Shown one piece after another: positions 17,801-26,500 of a stretch of DNA of 31,907 bases (positions within the stretch are counted from its first letter, which is position 1; each line of letters begins with the position of its first letter). The stretch spans positions 1 to 31,907 of the IMG/VR virus record IMGVR_UViG_3300022925_000101. One strand, written 5' to 3'. The translations under genes and the position numbers were made by a program. The notes beneath the pieces were generated by a model. It was not told where the DNA came from. It did no database searches and saw nothing but the letters and a program-made list of their open reading frames with translations. This stretch comes from a virus.

Positions 17801-20551
17801 GTCTTGTTTTATACCCAATATGCGATATTCTTTAAGCTCCTCGGTAGTTGTGTCTTGCTTTCTACCTATAGCCCAAACTACGTCTATAGGGGGTGCCGAA
17901 CTAAAGGCACCTATTACAGTTACTTGGTTTAAAGCACTTAAAGGCCCATTTATGTCTTTTACTTCTACCCTAGTGTTTTTTGAGTAGGTCGTAATTACAG
18001 GATCTCCAGTATCATCTAATAAATTAATAGAGTCTTCTATAGTAGATATAGGGGTTCCACTATTATCCTCTAAAAGAAGTGCTCCTCTTGTATACGATTG
18101 TCCGTTTATATTCGCTGAGTCTTGCGCTAAAAAGATACCTGGTTCGGCATAAATTAGATAAAGAACACAATCGGCAGGATCTCCGCCAGGATACCCAGAC
18201 TCTAATACTCTATCTAAGTTAATAACATTAGTTGTAGATCCTGCAGCAGTTCTTCCGCTAACTTCTATGCCTGAGCTATCTTTGTCTTGTATATTTATTA
18301 TTTCACCGGGAGTTAAGAAAGAGGCATTCATACCTGTACTAAAAGAAACGACGTCCGTTTCATTTAATAATGTAGCCAAATGCCACTTACCAAGCCTTCT
18401 TGCCTGACTTTCCGAAGTACATCCAAAGGCTACCAAATCTTTCTTATTTATTTTGCCCGTAGTAGCAATATTTGCCGTGTCTTCAATGGTAACTATGGTC
18501 TTTTTATAAAACTCTTCTGGATTATTCCAAAGAACATTTACCTGATTAACTCTGGAGCGGCTTCCTGTATAGGTATAATTAAATAGCCCATCTTTTACAT
18601 TTGAAGAATTAAATGTGTAAGACGGCTCTTTTGGTCTGTCCTGCACTGCAGTAATATTACCATCTATCCAATACATCATACCTCGAAAAACGGAACTCAA
18701 ATCCTTTAAAACCTTATACGCTTCTTCTTGTTTTTGAAGATACACATTACAAGAAAATCTAGGTTCTGAATTACCTTTACCATCTGTTACTAATTCGTCG
18801 CAGTATCGGGCAATTTGATATAAAGCATACTTATCCACTTCATCTTCATTTATAAATTCTCCAAGCCCATATTCCTTATTAGTAATAATGTCATAAAATA
18901 CCCAAGCAGGATTATTACAATATACTTTAGGGAAATTAAGGTCTGTAGGCACAAGAGAACTATCACCTCTAAAGCTACCATCCCATGTTTGATAGCTTCC
19001 GGAATCCAAACCAGTGCCCTTAACCCTAGTGTATTGTGCTGAACTACTGCCAAGCTCTTCTCTCGTAAAGTAATTAGTAGGTACTTTTATTTTTTTACCT
19101 CTTAAATGGTACGCTCTTTTAGGAGGAGTTTCAAAATCTTCCGCAGAAAAACTAACCATACCAAGTGCGGTACCGGGGTAAGAAAATTTATCATAAACTA
19201 GGGCTTGGATATTCTTTAATCTAGCCGCCCCGATCCATGTATTATCTTCAGGACAATATTCTCCTAAAGCTTCTGGGCTCAACCTTCGTATTTCTATCTC
19301 CCAATCTTGAAAAGGTTTAAACTTTTCTAGATCAATAAAAAATTCTTTAATAAAACTAGAGTTAGCTGATTTTTTTGTGACTACACCAGTGCTATTTCTA
19401 GGAGAGCCATAAGCATAGTTATTGTGTGCATAGTTGATTAAGGTACTTTCTCCATTTATAACAGCAGTAGGCCAAGAAGGAATAGTATTTGAGAAAGTAG
19501 CTCCACCATAGTCTTTTCCGTAAATTAGCCTACTTTGTTCAGTTAGAGAGCCCCCCACAAGAGTAGTATAATTAATTATAATTTGAAATTCCACATAAGC
19601 ATTTCTCGATTCCCCCTCTCTGCCATTATGCCTTAAACCCCCAGGAAATTCAATAGCAACTTTTATGGCGTCAATTTCAGTTTTCGAGTACTGGCTAAAA
19701 GAAAAGGAGTCTCCTGATATTTTTATAGGAGATTGACTTCCTCCAGCTAGGCTAGAGCGTTGAAGATCATCATTTCGTCCTATAATAACTGAAGCTGAGG
19801 GTGCTCCTGAGCGACCTCGTGTAAAAGAAGTTATGGGAAGTTGATTTCTAGAACCTCTCTGAACTACTGCATAGGTGTCGTCATATGTTATTGAAGGATT
19901 TAAAGATCCGGGAAACTGTACTGCAGGAGAAAGCCTGCAATTAGATAAAACCACGTTCACGGCAACAGCAGATTCCAGAGTGCAAGAATTATTATCAGTA
20001 ATAGAGGCAATTTTTATAACCTCATCCACAGATATTGAAGTACCGCTAGCAACTTCTGTACTTGTTGGAGGGTATAAAGTTGCTTGGGTATCAGATGAAT
20101 TTCCTATAACTATTCCAGCATAATCTCCTCCATCTAGTCCCGCCCCTGGAATTCTTACAATAAATTTTATATAATCAGTAGGGTCTACTTGACCAGTACC
20201 TGTGAAATTTAAAGAATGTTTGTCTAGAAAGAAAGAGCCTGCGGTAGTTATATCGCTACTTCCTTTTACTAGTGTTCCTGAAATTGTTGAGGAAGGACCA
20301 GCACTAAAAATTTGCATATATCGAGGACCGTCATCTAAATTTACATCAGAAAACAGACCATTAGCATCGCTTATCCCCGAACCTATAGCCGTACACTTTC
20401 CCGAGCGCCCCCTTAACTCGTTATATTTAAAATTGCCTACTATAGAGGTTTCGTTTAAAAATACACCAGAGTAGCCTCCAACTAGTCCCTCTATTTCTCC
20501 TACACACAGAAGATCGGTTATATATCCGTATTGTTTTTCTATTGTCGTCAT
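14852..20551 (-). CDS. J: Central tail fibre / host specificity protein, lambda gpJ family
   Basis: This 1899-aa protein is the J-type tip attachment protein. It forms the central tip of the tail, seals the tube and contacts the receptor. The N-terminus (YGYITDLLCVGEIEGLVGG) is the diagnostic J opening. The middle keeps J features such as YDKFSYPGTALGMVSF, NPAWVFYDIITNKEYGLG, and the TASSYYPEKFDEID end of the hub region near 940. After that come a fibronectin-III domain (about 950-1080), a short collagen-like GPQGADGQ element (near 1320), and two tandem Ig-like repeats (about 1530-1755). The variable C-terminal section is the likely receptor-binding end. It is much longer than lambda J (1132 aa). 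It follows I in a TAAAATG junction, in the lambda order K-I-J. Confidence 0.92.
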   Translation of the reverse strand: MTTIEKQYGYITDLLCVGEIEGLVGGYSGVFLNETSIVGNFKYNELRGRSGKCTAIGSGISDANGLFSDVNLDDGPRYMQIFSAGPSSTISGTLVKGSSDITTAGSFFLDKHSLNFTGTGQVDPTDYIKFIVRIPGAGLDGGDYAGIVIGNSSDTQATLYPPTSTEVASGTSISVDEVIKIASITDNNSCTLESAVAVNVVLSNCRLSPAVQFPGSLNPSITYDDTYAVVQRGSRNQLPITSFTRGRSGAPSASVIIGRNDDLQRSSLAGGSQSPIKISGDSFSFSQYSKTEIDAIKVAIEFPGGLRHNGREGESRNAYVEFQIIINYTTLVGGSLTEQSRLIYGKDYGGATFSNTIPSWPTAVINGESTLINYAHNNYAYGSPRNSTGVVTKKSANSSFIKEFFIDLEKFKPFQDWEIEIRRLSPEALGEYCPEDNTWIGAARLKNIQALVYDKFSYPGTALGMVSFSAEDFETPPKRAYHLRGKKIKVPTNYFTREELGSSSAQYTRVKGTGLDSGSYQTWDGSFRGDSSLVPTDLNFPKVYCNNPAWVFYDIITNKEYGLGEFINEDEVDKYALYQIARYCDELVTDGKGNSEPRFSCNVYLQKQEEAYKVLKDLSSVFRGMMYWIDGNITAVQDRPKEPSYTFNSSNVKDGLFNYTYTGSRSRVNQVNVLWNNPEEFYKKTIVTIEDTANIATTGKINKKDLVAFGCTSESQARRLGKWHLATLLNETDVVSFSTGMNASFLTPGEIINIQDKDSSGIEVSGRTAAGSTTNVINLDRVLESGYPGGDPADCVLYLIYAEPGIFLAQDSANINGQSYTRGALLLEDNSGTPISTIEDSINLLDDTGDPVITTYSKNTRVEVKDINGPLSALNQVTVIGAFSSAPPIDVVWAIGRKQDTTTEELKEYRILGIKQDNTSEYSITASSYYPEKFDEIDVDPPVYTTDYIPTSGRLDSVPGPASISVEMIPEARSSDKANPTGQRVIISWDTPEESYKDSLGVTTLIPYRFLSSFEVQHNFEEVAGLSTFKTEKVPGTSTSISISGVSEGFYTVRVRTVNDLGIKSPWTIVRRFVSLSSAGNARINSIAVGGVLSGDSFRLISTTGKVLLSSVPFSYTSPSGEIFSYSTIPAGSPDNAFLIEADFSPMGNDETAYLYFDASGAEEATPNPWREVQIYTDGVVRDSNGNLLNRPYIVPVGYTGTGLGTTTGVIDTSSGSNTLVGTGTLFTSEYAVGDLLKTSSNPDADIETQEAEYRVIASIESDTLLTVTTPFLKNLVSGYTFVQDFKPDVSRDAILAKIETDNTGVYSAQFYINGLGPQGADGQNIGIVVTDASIVYDGEGLNPSYEPSTSDPSAIGIETRTSTTSSPEYKYTLNGSSVTFPEFTTNPFYNYTVPTTWTQGADIVRVQVRRAGSTVIELEDSISIVRVKQGSGNLAGVLTNPTHTVNTDAGGRTFESNFPNGSGQWELFFSGDDVTNIGTYSVVGGTSAAGKSSKTQNGLTFQVDESTGEYTLLQLDAPTKYNLAATVGGSSQSNSVTPSATLLEEGDSVSFSVSGAASSTVYLQFVYLTANGTDFTSTPPSSSSREAIVLDGAGAGTSLTYTTAIDFDTANEVFYAEIYSSASGGSLLATSNNITIQKQTYNFSVSSTSLNNNDTLTIHIETNNTNVSTLYLSFDNPSAGLGTGDFTNPNVGSVAPISARQAITLSSQQFDYTIDVFPDNDAAETFVPAIYGASSGGSPLSSLPTVTLVDTSLSGATAQWAGSTSFAASSDSENGGKQAASISLYFYRDGDAEVVYFGDFLTGSIDVDDWLPVSDRTSTIGDQYEIKWDKISGVVSANFAEDTWVPLNLTRVISGPTVVAYEEEPELLTGVVNVQIRKLSAGSPDFSVNITLQAAVAI
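15296..15950 (-). repeat. Two tandem Ig-like repeats in J
   Basis: Two protein repeats of about 105 aa sit in the C-terminal part of J. Shared landmarks are a leading strand with ATLLEEGDS / TSLNNNDT, then STVYLQF / STLYLSF, DFT near the centre, SREAI / ARQAI, and FYAEIYSSASGGSLL / FVPAIYGASSGGSPL near the end. They are diverged at the DNA level, so they are old repeats rather than a recent slip. Confidence 0.75.
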
Positions 20552-20552
20552 T

Positions 20553-21287
20553 TTAATATCCTACAGTGGTAATGGTGAATATTTCGTCACTCAAATCTGA
20601 TAGCTCATTTTGAAAAAGGAAATCTCTTACAGAAGCATCGCTAGCAATTTGTACAGAAGGACCTTCTCCGCCTGAAAAGTTAATTGGCATGTTTCCGGTT
20701 TCTGAAGTTCCTGCAGCATTGGAAGATACAGTACTTCCTCTTAAAACTACGGGATTTTCTGAATAGTAAGCGGATATTGCTCCCCCGCCTATTATAAGTT
20801 GTCCATAGAGAACCGGTATGGGGAGTCCTTGAGAAATATTGTTTACCGGACCATTAAACAAATAAGAAGGGTCGTTCTGACTATCCTCCGTTTCAGGCCC
20901 TGGAGCTAATAGTTCCGCCACTCCTCCTACAATAAGACTTATGCCTACATCTATAAGAAAGGCTAGCGGCTGATAAAGTACCCCCACAATAATTAAGATA
21001 ATTCCCGCAACAATTTTTAACCCCGCCTTTGCTCCGCCAGGAACTTCAGTTATAATTATCTCTTCTTCCTCTACAGTACTTAGTAGTAGGTCTTCTGGAT
21101 TTTGTAAAATATCTTTCCCTTTCTTTATTTCATAGGCAACTCCCGCTTCCTCTGCTTCTAAAAGATATTTTTTGAATCCCAAAGTCTGGCAAGATATTAA
21201 TTTAAAAATATCTCGAATGTTTGCGCAATCCGTTTGCCAGACTTCTCCAAACTTAGCTATGTCTCCTACTAAGCGAACTGTTTGCAT
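20553..21287 (-). CDS. I: Tail tip assembly protein, lambda gpI family
   Basis: This 244-aa protein is the I-type tail tip protein needed to build the J-containing tail tip. It has an N-terminal ubiquitin-like region and an acidic loop (VEEEEIIITE, 72-81). A long hydrophobic segment follows (about 86-128: GLKIVAGIILIIVGV ... LIDVGISLIVGG), typical of this family. After it comes the conserved SQGLPIPVLYGQLIIGGGAISA block. The segment could insert in a membrane during DNA delivery or pack inside the tip. The start overlaps the end of K by 19 bases and has GAGG nine bases upstream. J follows after a TAAAATG junction. Family assignment rests on these motifs and on the strict K-I-J order. Confidence 0.88.
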   Translation of the reverse strand: MQTVRLVGDIAKFGEVWQTDCANIRDIFKLISCQTLGFKKYLLEAEEAGVAYEIKKGKDILQNPEDLLLSTVEEEEIIITEVPGGAKAGLKIVAGIILIIVGVLYQPLAFLIDVGISLIVGGVAELLAPGPETEDSQNDPSYLFNGPVNNISQGLPIPVLYGQLIIGGGAISAYYSENPVVLRGSTVSSNAAGTSETGNMPINFSGGEGPSVQIASDASVRDFLFQNELSDLSDEIFTITTVGY

Positions 21288-21973
21288 CTTATATACCTCG
21301 TTATATGTTTTGACCAGCCAGAGTAAATAGATTCTCTGCAGGATAGTCTGTTTTCTGCGTGATGTAAGAATAAACCTTCTCCCAAATATACCCCGCAGTG
21401 GTTGGGTATGTTTGAGAGTACACTAAAAATTATCATATCGTGCTCTTGTGGAGTTTCTACCTCGTACCAACCAAAAGCCTCGTATAGATCGTCAAAATAA
21501 TTTAATCCTTTGTTCCACCAGTTATCTTCAAAATTTATTGCAGAAAGCTCTATATTTAGCTTTTCTCTATAGTAATCTCGCACTAAAGAGTAACAATCGT
21601 TAGTTCCGAAATCATAAGTCCTGCCTAGCAAAGGATTACTTTTCTTTATTGGGTTGTGTGTAAATTTCTGTATTTCTGGCAAAGTAAAAACAATATAAGG
21701 AACTCCCAAAAAATTGCTGCTAGCTATATCGTTCTCGCTGGGGCCTTTGTCACTATCTGGGTGGCTGTGTACTATAGCGTATATATCTCCCTGTAGAGTT
21801 GCTTTTATATAGTCTTCCGCAGGAATTTTAAAATTGTTAAGTTTATCTTCTGCTTCATTTTTGCAAGGAATCCAAACTACTTTTCCTCTTTTATTTAGTA
21901 GTATACCGCAACCTTCTTCAGGATAACAGTCCAACAAATGTTCTACTATATCTCTATCTTCTTTGTTGTACAC
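21269..21973 (-). CDS. K: Tail tip peptidase, JAMM + NlpC/P60 domains, lambda gpK family
   Basis: This 234-aa protein is the K-type tail tip assembly protein, thought to cut peptidoglycan and/or process tip components. The N-terminal JAMM/MPN domain is complete, with E19/E20 and the zinc motif H69-S-H71-P with S79 and D82 at the canonical spacing. The C-terminal NlpC/P60 cysteine-peptidase domain has C127 (GTNDCYS), H192 (NHCGVYLG) and a following HH pair (204-205) in the usual LHH context. Both active sites look intact. A GTG start at 21973 is chosen because a perfect GGAGGA lies seven bases upstream. The gene overlaps L by 20 bases and I by 19. The L-K-I order matches lambda. Confidence 0.95.
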   Translation of the reverse strand: MYNKEDRDIVEHLLDCYPEEGCGILLNKRGKVVWIPCKNEAEDKLNNFKIPAEDYIKATLQGDIYAIVHSHPDSDKGPSENDIASSNFLGVPYIVFTLPEIQKFTHNPIKKSNPLLGRTYDFGTNDCYSLVRDYYREKLNIELSAINFEDNWWNKGLNYFDDLYEAFGWYEVETPQEHDMIIFSVLSNIPNHCGVYLGEGLFLHHAENRLSCRESIYSGWSKHITRYIRCKQFA

Positions 21974-23153
21974 CTGGAAATCCTCCGAACCGTAAATGGT
22001 TTGTTTTATTTAAGTTTGAATCAGGTATACCAGAACCTCCAGGCAATTCTAATGCATTATATCTAAGAGTACAAGAGTTTATTTTCTTTCCGCAAACATC
22101 TCCCAAAGTCCAGTATCTTCCTTCTTTTAAATTGTCGTTAACAGAAGTATCTACAGTAATTAATTTCACCTTAAATAGATCTCCTAAAAGTTTTTTTACA
22201 TAGTCATTGTACCCAGACTGTTTATATCCGTAATATGTAGTGCCCGCACTATAAATACTGTATAGTCTTATTCTTCTCCAATTACCTCTGTCGCTATCTG
22301 AAGGAGTTCCTGTACCGGTCGTAATTGCTTGCCAATAATTTGTAACAGTTACCGGAGAAGTAGAAAGTCCGTCTGCACTGTATCTGTCAGCGGTGCTCGT
22401 AGTGGTATATAATGAATTTTTAGTAGAGGAGCCAGACCAAGCAGAAAATTGTCCAAGATTGGTGTCTGATATTACATACTCATCTAAATCATTTATAAAT
22501 AAAACTGAAGAACTACTTGGAGATTGAAATGTAGAGTCCCAATCACAACCACCTAGCCTTGCTTGAGGGGGGACTAGTTGTTGTGCTCCTTTATATTTGA
22601 AAGGACAAGCTCCTCCTATTACAACTCTTCTGGGAATCGTAACTCCTTGCAAGTCAAAAGGTGCTGCTAGTTCAAAGGTTATATTTACTATATTTTTTTC
22701 TTTAACTCTATCTATATAATAAACTGTTCTAGGATATTCTACGGGTGCTAAACCTGGCCCAACATCTCCTGAACCTCCTACAAGGTATTTTTCTAGGGTG
22801 GTTCTCTTAGTAAGTTTAGTTCCGATTAATTCTTCAGGCTTTAAACCCCCTATAGAGTCTGACAAAACGGAGCCTATATTAGCTATAGTCAGGGTAGGTC
22901 TAGAAATTGCCCCGTCATTGCTCGTATCAAAGCCCTCTGCTTCAATAGGAATACCTACGTACTCTATTTCAGCTCCCACCACAAATTCTTGCCTCCACTC
23001 TCTGAATCTAATATTTTCTAAAGTAGTACCATCAAATTCCGCTCTTCCGGAATAAAAATAGGCGAAAGATCCTGTAGAATATTCTAACTCATATAAAGTT
23101 ATTAGAGAAGAGCCAGGATCTTGAAGTTGTGTTGTTCTTATTATATCTGTCAT
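21954..23153 (-). CDS. L: Minor tail protein, lambda gpL family (Fe-S cysteines)
   Basis: This 399-aa protein is the L-type minor tail protein, which forms part of the tail hub between the M ring and I/J. The N-terminus (TTQLQDPGSSLITLYELEY) and the early CDWD-type region fit the family. Four cysteines at C183, C203, C354 and C361 are positioned like the ligands of the [4Fe-4S] cluster described for lambda gpL, with the last pair seven residues apart. Lambda gpL is about 232 aa. The extra length lies mostly in an insertion between C203 and C354 that contains a YWQAITTGTGTPSD block resembling a small carbohydrate-binding module. The start overlaps the M-B stop as ATGA, so M and L are coupled. 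Confidence 0.92.
   Translation of the reverse strand: MTDIIRTTQLQDPGSSLITLYELEYSTGSFAYFYSGRAEFDGTTLENIRFREWRQEFVVGAEIEYVGIPIEAEGFDTSNDGAISRPTLTIANIGSVLSDSIGGLKPEELIGTKLTKRTTLEKYLVGGSGDVGPGLAPVEYPRTVYYIDRVKEKNIVNITFELAAPFDLQGVTIPRRVVIGGACPFKYKGAQQLVPPQARLGGCDWDSTFQSPSSSSVLFINDLDEYVISDTNLGQFSAWSGSSTKNSLYTTTSTADRYSADGLSTSPVTVTNYWQAITTGTGTPSDSDRGNWRRIRLYSIYSAGTTYYGYKQSGYNDYVKKLLGDLFKVKLITVDTSVNDNLKEGRYWTLGDVCGKKINSCTLRYNALELPGGSGIPDSNLNKTNHLRFGGFPGVQQRR
21981..21986 (-). promoter_or_regulatory. Consensus Shine-Dalgarno deciding the GTG start of K
   Basis: GGAGGA on the minus strand lies seven bases before the GTG at 21973, inside the last codons of L. It is a near-perfect ribosome site, supports the GTG as the true start, and implies strong independent initiation of the peptidase. 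Confidence 0.85.
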
Positions 23154-23545
23154 GTTACCACTCCATTAAACGTAGGTATGTTTATTTTTCTAAGATTGGC
23201 TGTACAACTATAACCGTTTTCCTCTGTAACGAAAGATTGACTAAAATCTATGCAAACTACTTGTATAGTTTCTTCTCCTCCCGAAGAAGAGGGAAGTGTT
23301 AAGGAAAACGAAGTAGTCCCTTCCCTTTCTTGGAAAAACGAAGTTAAAGTATCTATAGTTTCTTTGGTTCTGTTTTTAAAAGTTACAGTTAAAAGATCTT
23401 GAACAGGATTTATTCCGGCTCTACCCCTTTGTTCAAAGGAACCTACTTTAAACTGTCTAGCCTCAAGCTTAGTTTGTCTCCCGACATTTCTGTCGGGATT
23501 TATAAAGGTTGGGGGACTTGTTTCTAAATCTATACCTAAAGTCAT
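23150..23545 (-). CDS. M: Minor tail protein, lambda gpM family (module B)
   Basis: This 131-aa protein is a gpM/distal-tail-type protein, expected to form the ring at the end of the tail tube on which L, I and J assemble. Visible family features are an early PDRNVG segment, the DLLTVTFKNRTKETIDTL strand-helix, an FSLTLP strand and a final IQVVCIDFSQSF...YSCTANLRKI strand pair. The ATG at 23545 (MTLGIDLE) is chosen because it lies four bases after the stop of the large B gene, has AGG seven bases upstream, and aligns with the MTVGFEDL start of its paralog at 29664. The longer frame from 23608 would overlap the upstream gene. It is coupled to L by ATGA. Confidence 0.82.
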   Translation of the reverse strand: MTLGIDLETSPPTFINPDRNVGRQTKLEARQFKVGSFEQRGRAGINPVQDLLTVTFKNRTKETIDTLTSFFQEREGTTSFSLTLPSSSGGEETIQVVCIDFSQSFVTEENGYSCTANLRKINIPTFNGVVT

Positions 23546-23549
23546 GCTA

Positions 23550-26500
23550 TTACCTATATGCGCAAGGAATAGAGACAGTGATTGTCTTGCCGGCGTCAGC
23601 TGCGGCACACCTAATCAACCCTTGTCTTGGGAAAACTGAAACTTCTCCGGCAGAGAGTGTTCCATTGTCTTCAATCCCCGTTACTGTAGCCTCTACCCCA
23701 TCTATCTTTATACTAAAAGCTTCTCTAAACGCCATTTGCATATACAAGAAATTGGAATTAAAAGATGCATTTCCAGACCCGCTAGTACCTACTCTTACCC
23801 AGTAATCGTTAGCTGCCGACTTCTTAAAAATGTTGGCCGTACCTAATCCATACTCAGTGTGCCCATTAGCGCCTTGTTGGGTTTTAGAAATTACCTCATG
23901 TAGCTGTGCAGGAATTAGACTTTCACTACTTGAAGCGGCAGAGGTATATATTAATTGGTCCCTCAGGTAGTAAGTTATAGTGGTGCCAACTCTTTTTATT
24001 GTGAAAGGACATCTTCTAGCGTTCACAGGATCTGACATACCATATCTTGCGTCGTTCGCGATCGCGTTCCAGCTCGAGTTCCAAGTGTCCACAGTATTTA
24101 AAGCATCTACTCGACTGCTAAGCGACGTATCCCATGTATGAGTATTAAAAATACTATACCAAAACTCTGTATCTGTATGAGTGTAAACTACGCTTCCTGA
24201 CTCAATGACTTCAATTATTAAGTTGTACACAGTTGGACCAGCTCCAGTAGTATCCGTTACTGGGAGGTAAAAATCGGATTTATTTACCTCATTTTGCCAG
24301 TTGTAATTTGGAGCTGCTGATGTACTATTAAGACTAGCAGAAGTGACTGCAGGGCCGCCAAATCTAATCCTAAACCCGTAATCAAAATCATTTATGCTAT
24401 ATGGGTTACTTATTGGAGAAGTGTCGCTGAAAGAAGCTGAATTAACTACTCCCACATAAGCGTTCGCCTCTAGCAAACCACTTACGTCTGTATAAACTAT
24501 AATATCGTTAACTTGTGTAGTACTTCTCCAATCAAAGTTAAGATGTTTTAATAGCTGAAACTCTACTTCAAAGTCTCCAGCAGCAGCTAAAGTTGTTTTC
24601 TTTCTAATTGCATTTCTGAATTGTCCCGGTGTGCTTTCACTACCATTCCAAGTACTATTAGTGGCCCCATTAGTGGTCCCGCCATACCACAGACTACAAG
24701 GATAGAATTTAGTAGAATACCTGTGCCCCCTTCTAAGTCTGGTGAATGTAGTTTGATTGTTAACAACTTGTGCACCCCAAATATTATAGCTGTCTTCCTC
24801 ATAATATTCTGGATTTGAAGTATTAAGTATTGGTGAAGGGTCTGTAGTACCCTCGTATTCTCCAACAGAGTCATAATAAATCTCTGGAATTAAATCCGAG
24901 GGGGTATTCAGAGCAATAGTGGCTCCCGTAACTTCCGTAACTCTTTCACTGTCCCAGTATGATATATCAGGTGCATGTAAGTTACAATTAGTTCCTGCAT
25001 CATTTAACAATCCTCTATACACGTGAAAAGAAATAGCTTCTCCCGACTCAAAGCTTTGAGTAGCTCCCGCATCATCAAAAGAAATAGTCGCGCCACCAAT
25101 GAGAGCATCTGTACTAGAATGTGTCGTTTTGACGGTTAAAGCATCATTATCGTCCTGCCTTAATATCCAAGAAGATCCGTTCCATTTGTATCTTTGCCAA
25201 ATGTCTCCGACTAATTTCTTCGCAGGATCTATACCCAAGAAAGTTGTTCCGTCACTCATTGCTCCTGCGAAAGAGTTCATAACAACCAAACCTCTACCAA
25301 TATATCTATTATAATAAGTGCCGCTGCTTATGCCCCCGTCTGTACCAGTTCCAAAAGCTCCTAACAGTGTGACTCTACTTCCATTGAACTCAAACATATG
25401 GATATTATTATTTCGTCCGTTTGATTGAACTAAGCACTCATGTCCATCGTCATTTCGATCTAGAATATGTGTGTACATCCAGGCACTATTTACGTTGTAT
25501 GTGTCTGAAAAATTACCGGTGCCGATTCCGATACCATTACCTTCGTATTGATAAGCATACTGCGAAGAATCATTTACCCATTTCTCATCAAAAGTATCTC
25601 CAACAGTGAACTCAGAATAATTAGCTGGAGAACCTCCAATCTGCTGCTCCCAAAATATCTCTAACGGTGCTGTATTGTAAGTACCTGAAAGACCAAGACG
25701 GTCTAAATAAAACTGACTAAAATACCAGTTGGACTCTCTTGGAGTACAGCCAATAAGGTGTTGAGAGTATCTACGTACGGGAGCATAGTTTCCATCAGCA
25801 AGCCATTGTGCTCTTAGCCCGTTGTTTCCGCTAGTTCGAAAAAACCATCCAATATCCTTAGTTGCATTGCTCGAGCCCCCATAAAGTATAGGAAGATCTC
25901 CGGAAGTAGTTAGTACGTTTGTAGCTCCTGTAGTGGGAGACCACCACTCTCCTTTATATTTTCCATAGTAAACATTGCCGGCTAATTGGCCTGGAGAATT
26001 ACTATTAGGACTTGGATCAAATAAATACAGAAGTCTGTTTGCATTATTTCTATCTGCTTTTATAACATGAGCAGCGCTCCAAGTTGCTTCAATTGTAGCG
26101 TTTACAAAAGTTGTTCCTCCGGTAGAGGTACTATCATAACCTGTCCAAGTTGCTCCATTATCGGTAGACTTAACTAAAGCGCCTTCCATAAATGCCCAAA
26201 TAACTCTGTAACTGTTTGCGCCTGATTGAGTGCCAACAGTTATAGCATAGCACTTATTCTGGACTGTGGCAGAAACATCAGTAACGGTAGATAAATCATA
26301 GCTTGTAAAAGTCGGTGTGCCAAAAGGATCTTGAATACTGTATATACCTGTTCCATAGCAAGAGAGCCAAAGAGTATCACTTAATTCATCATATTCTACT
26401 TGTCCTAGTGCTGTCGGAGCAAAAGTGGGGTCATAAAAACTTCCGTAAGCAATAGAATAAGGTTTGTCTGCTTTAATGAAAGTAATGGTGGTATTGTCAT

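Noticed and set aside
23546-23608. Longer start for the M-B gene at 23608
   Set aside because: It overlaps the end of the large B gene by about 60 bases, and the extra residues have no counterpart in the gpM pattern. The ATG at 23545 matches the paralog start.
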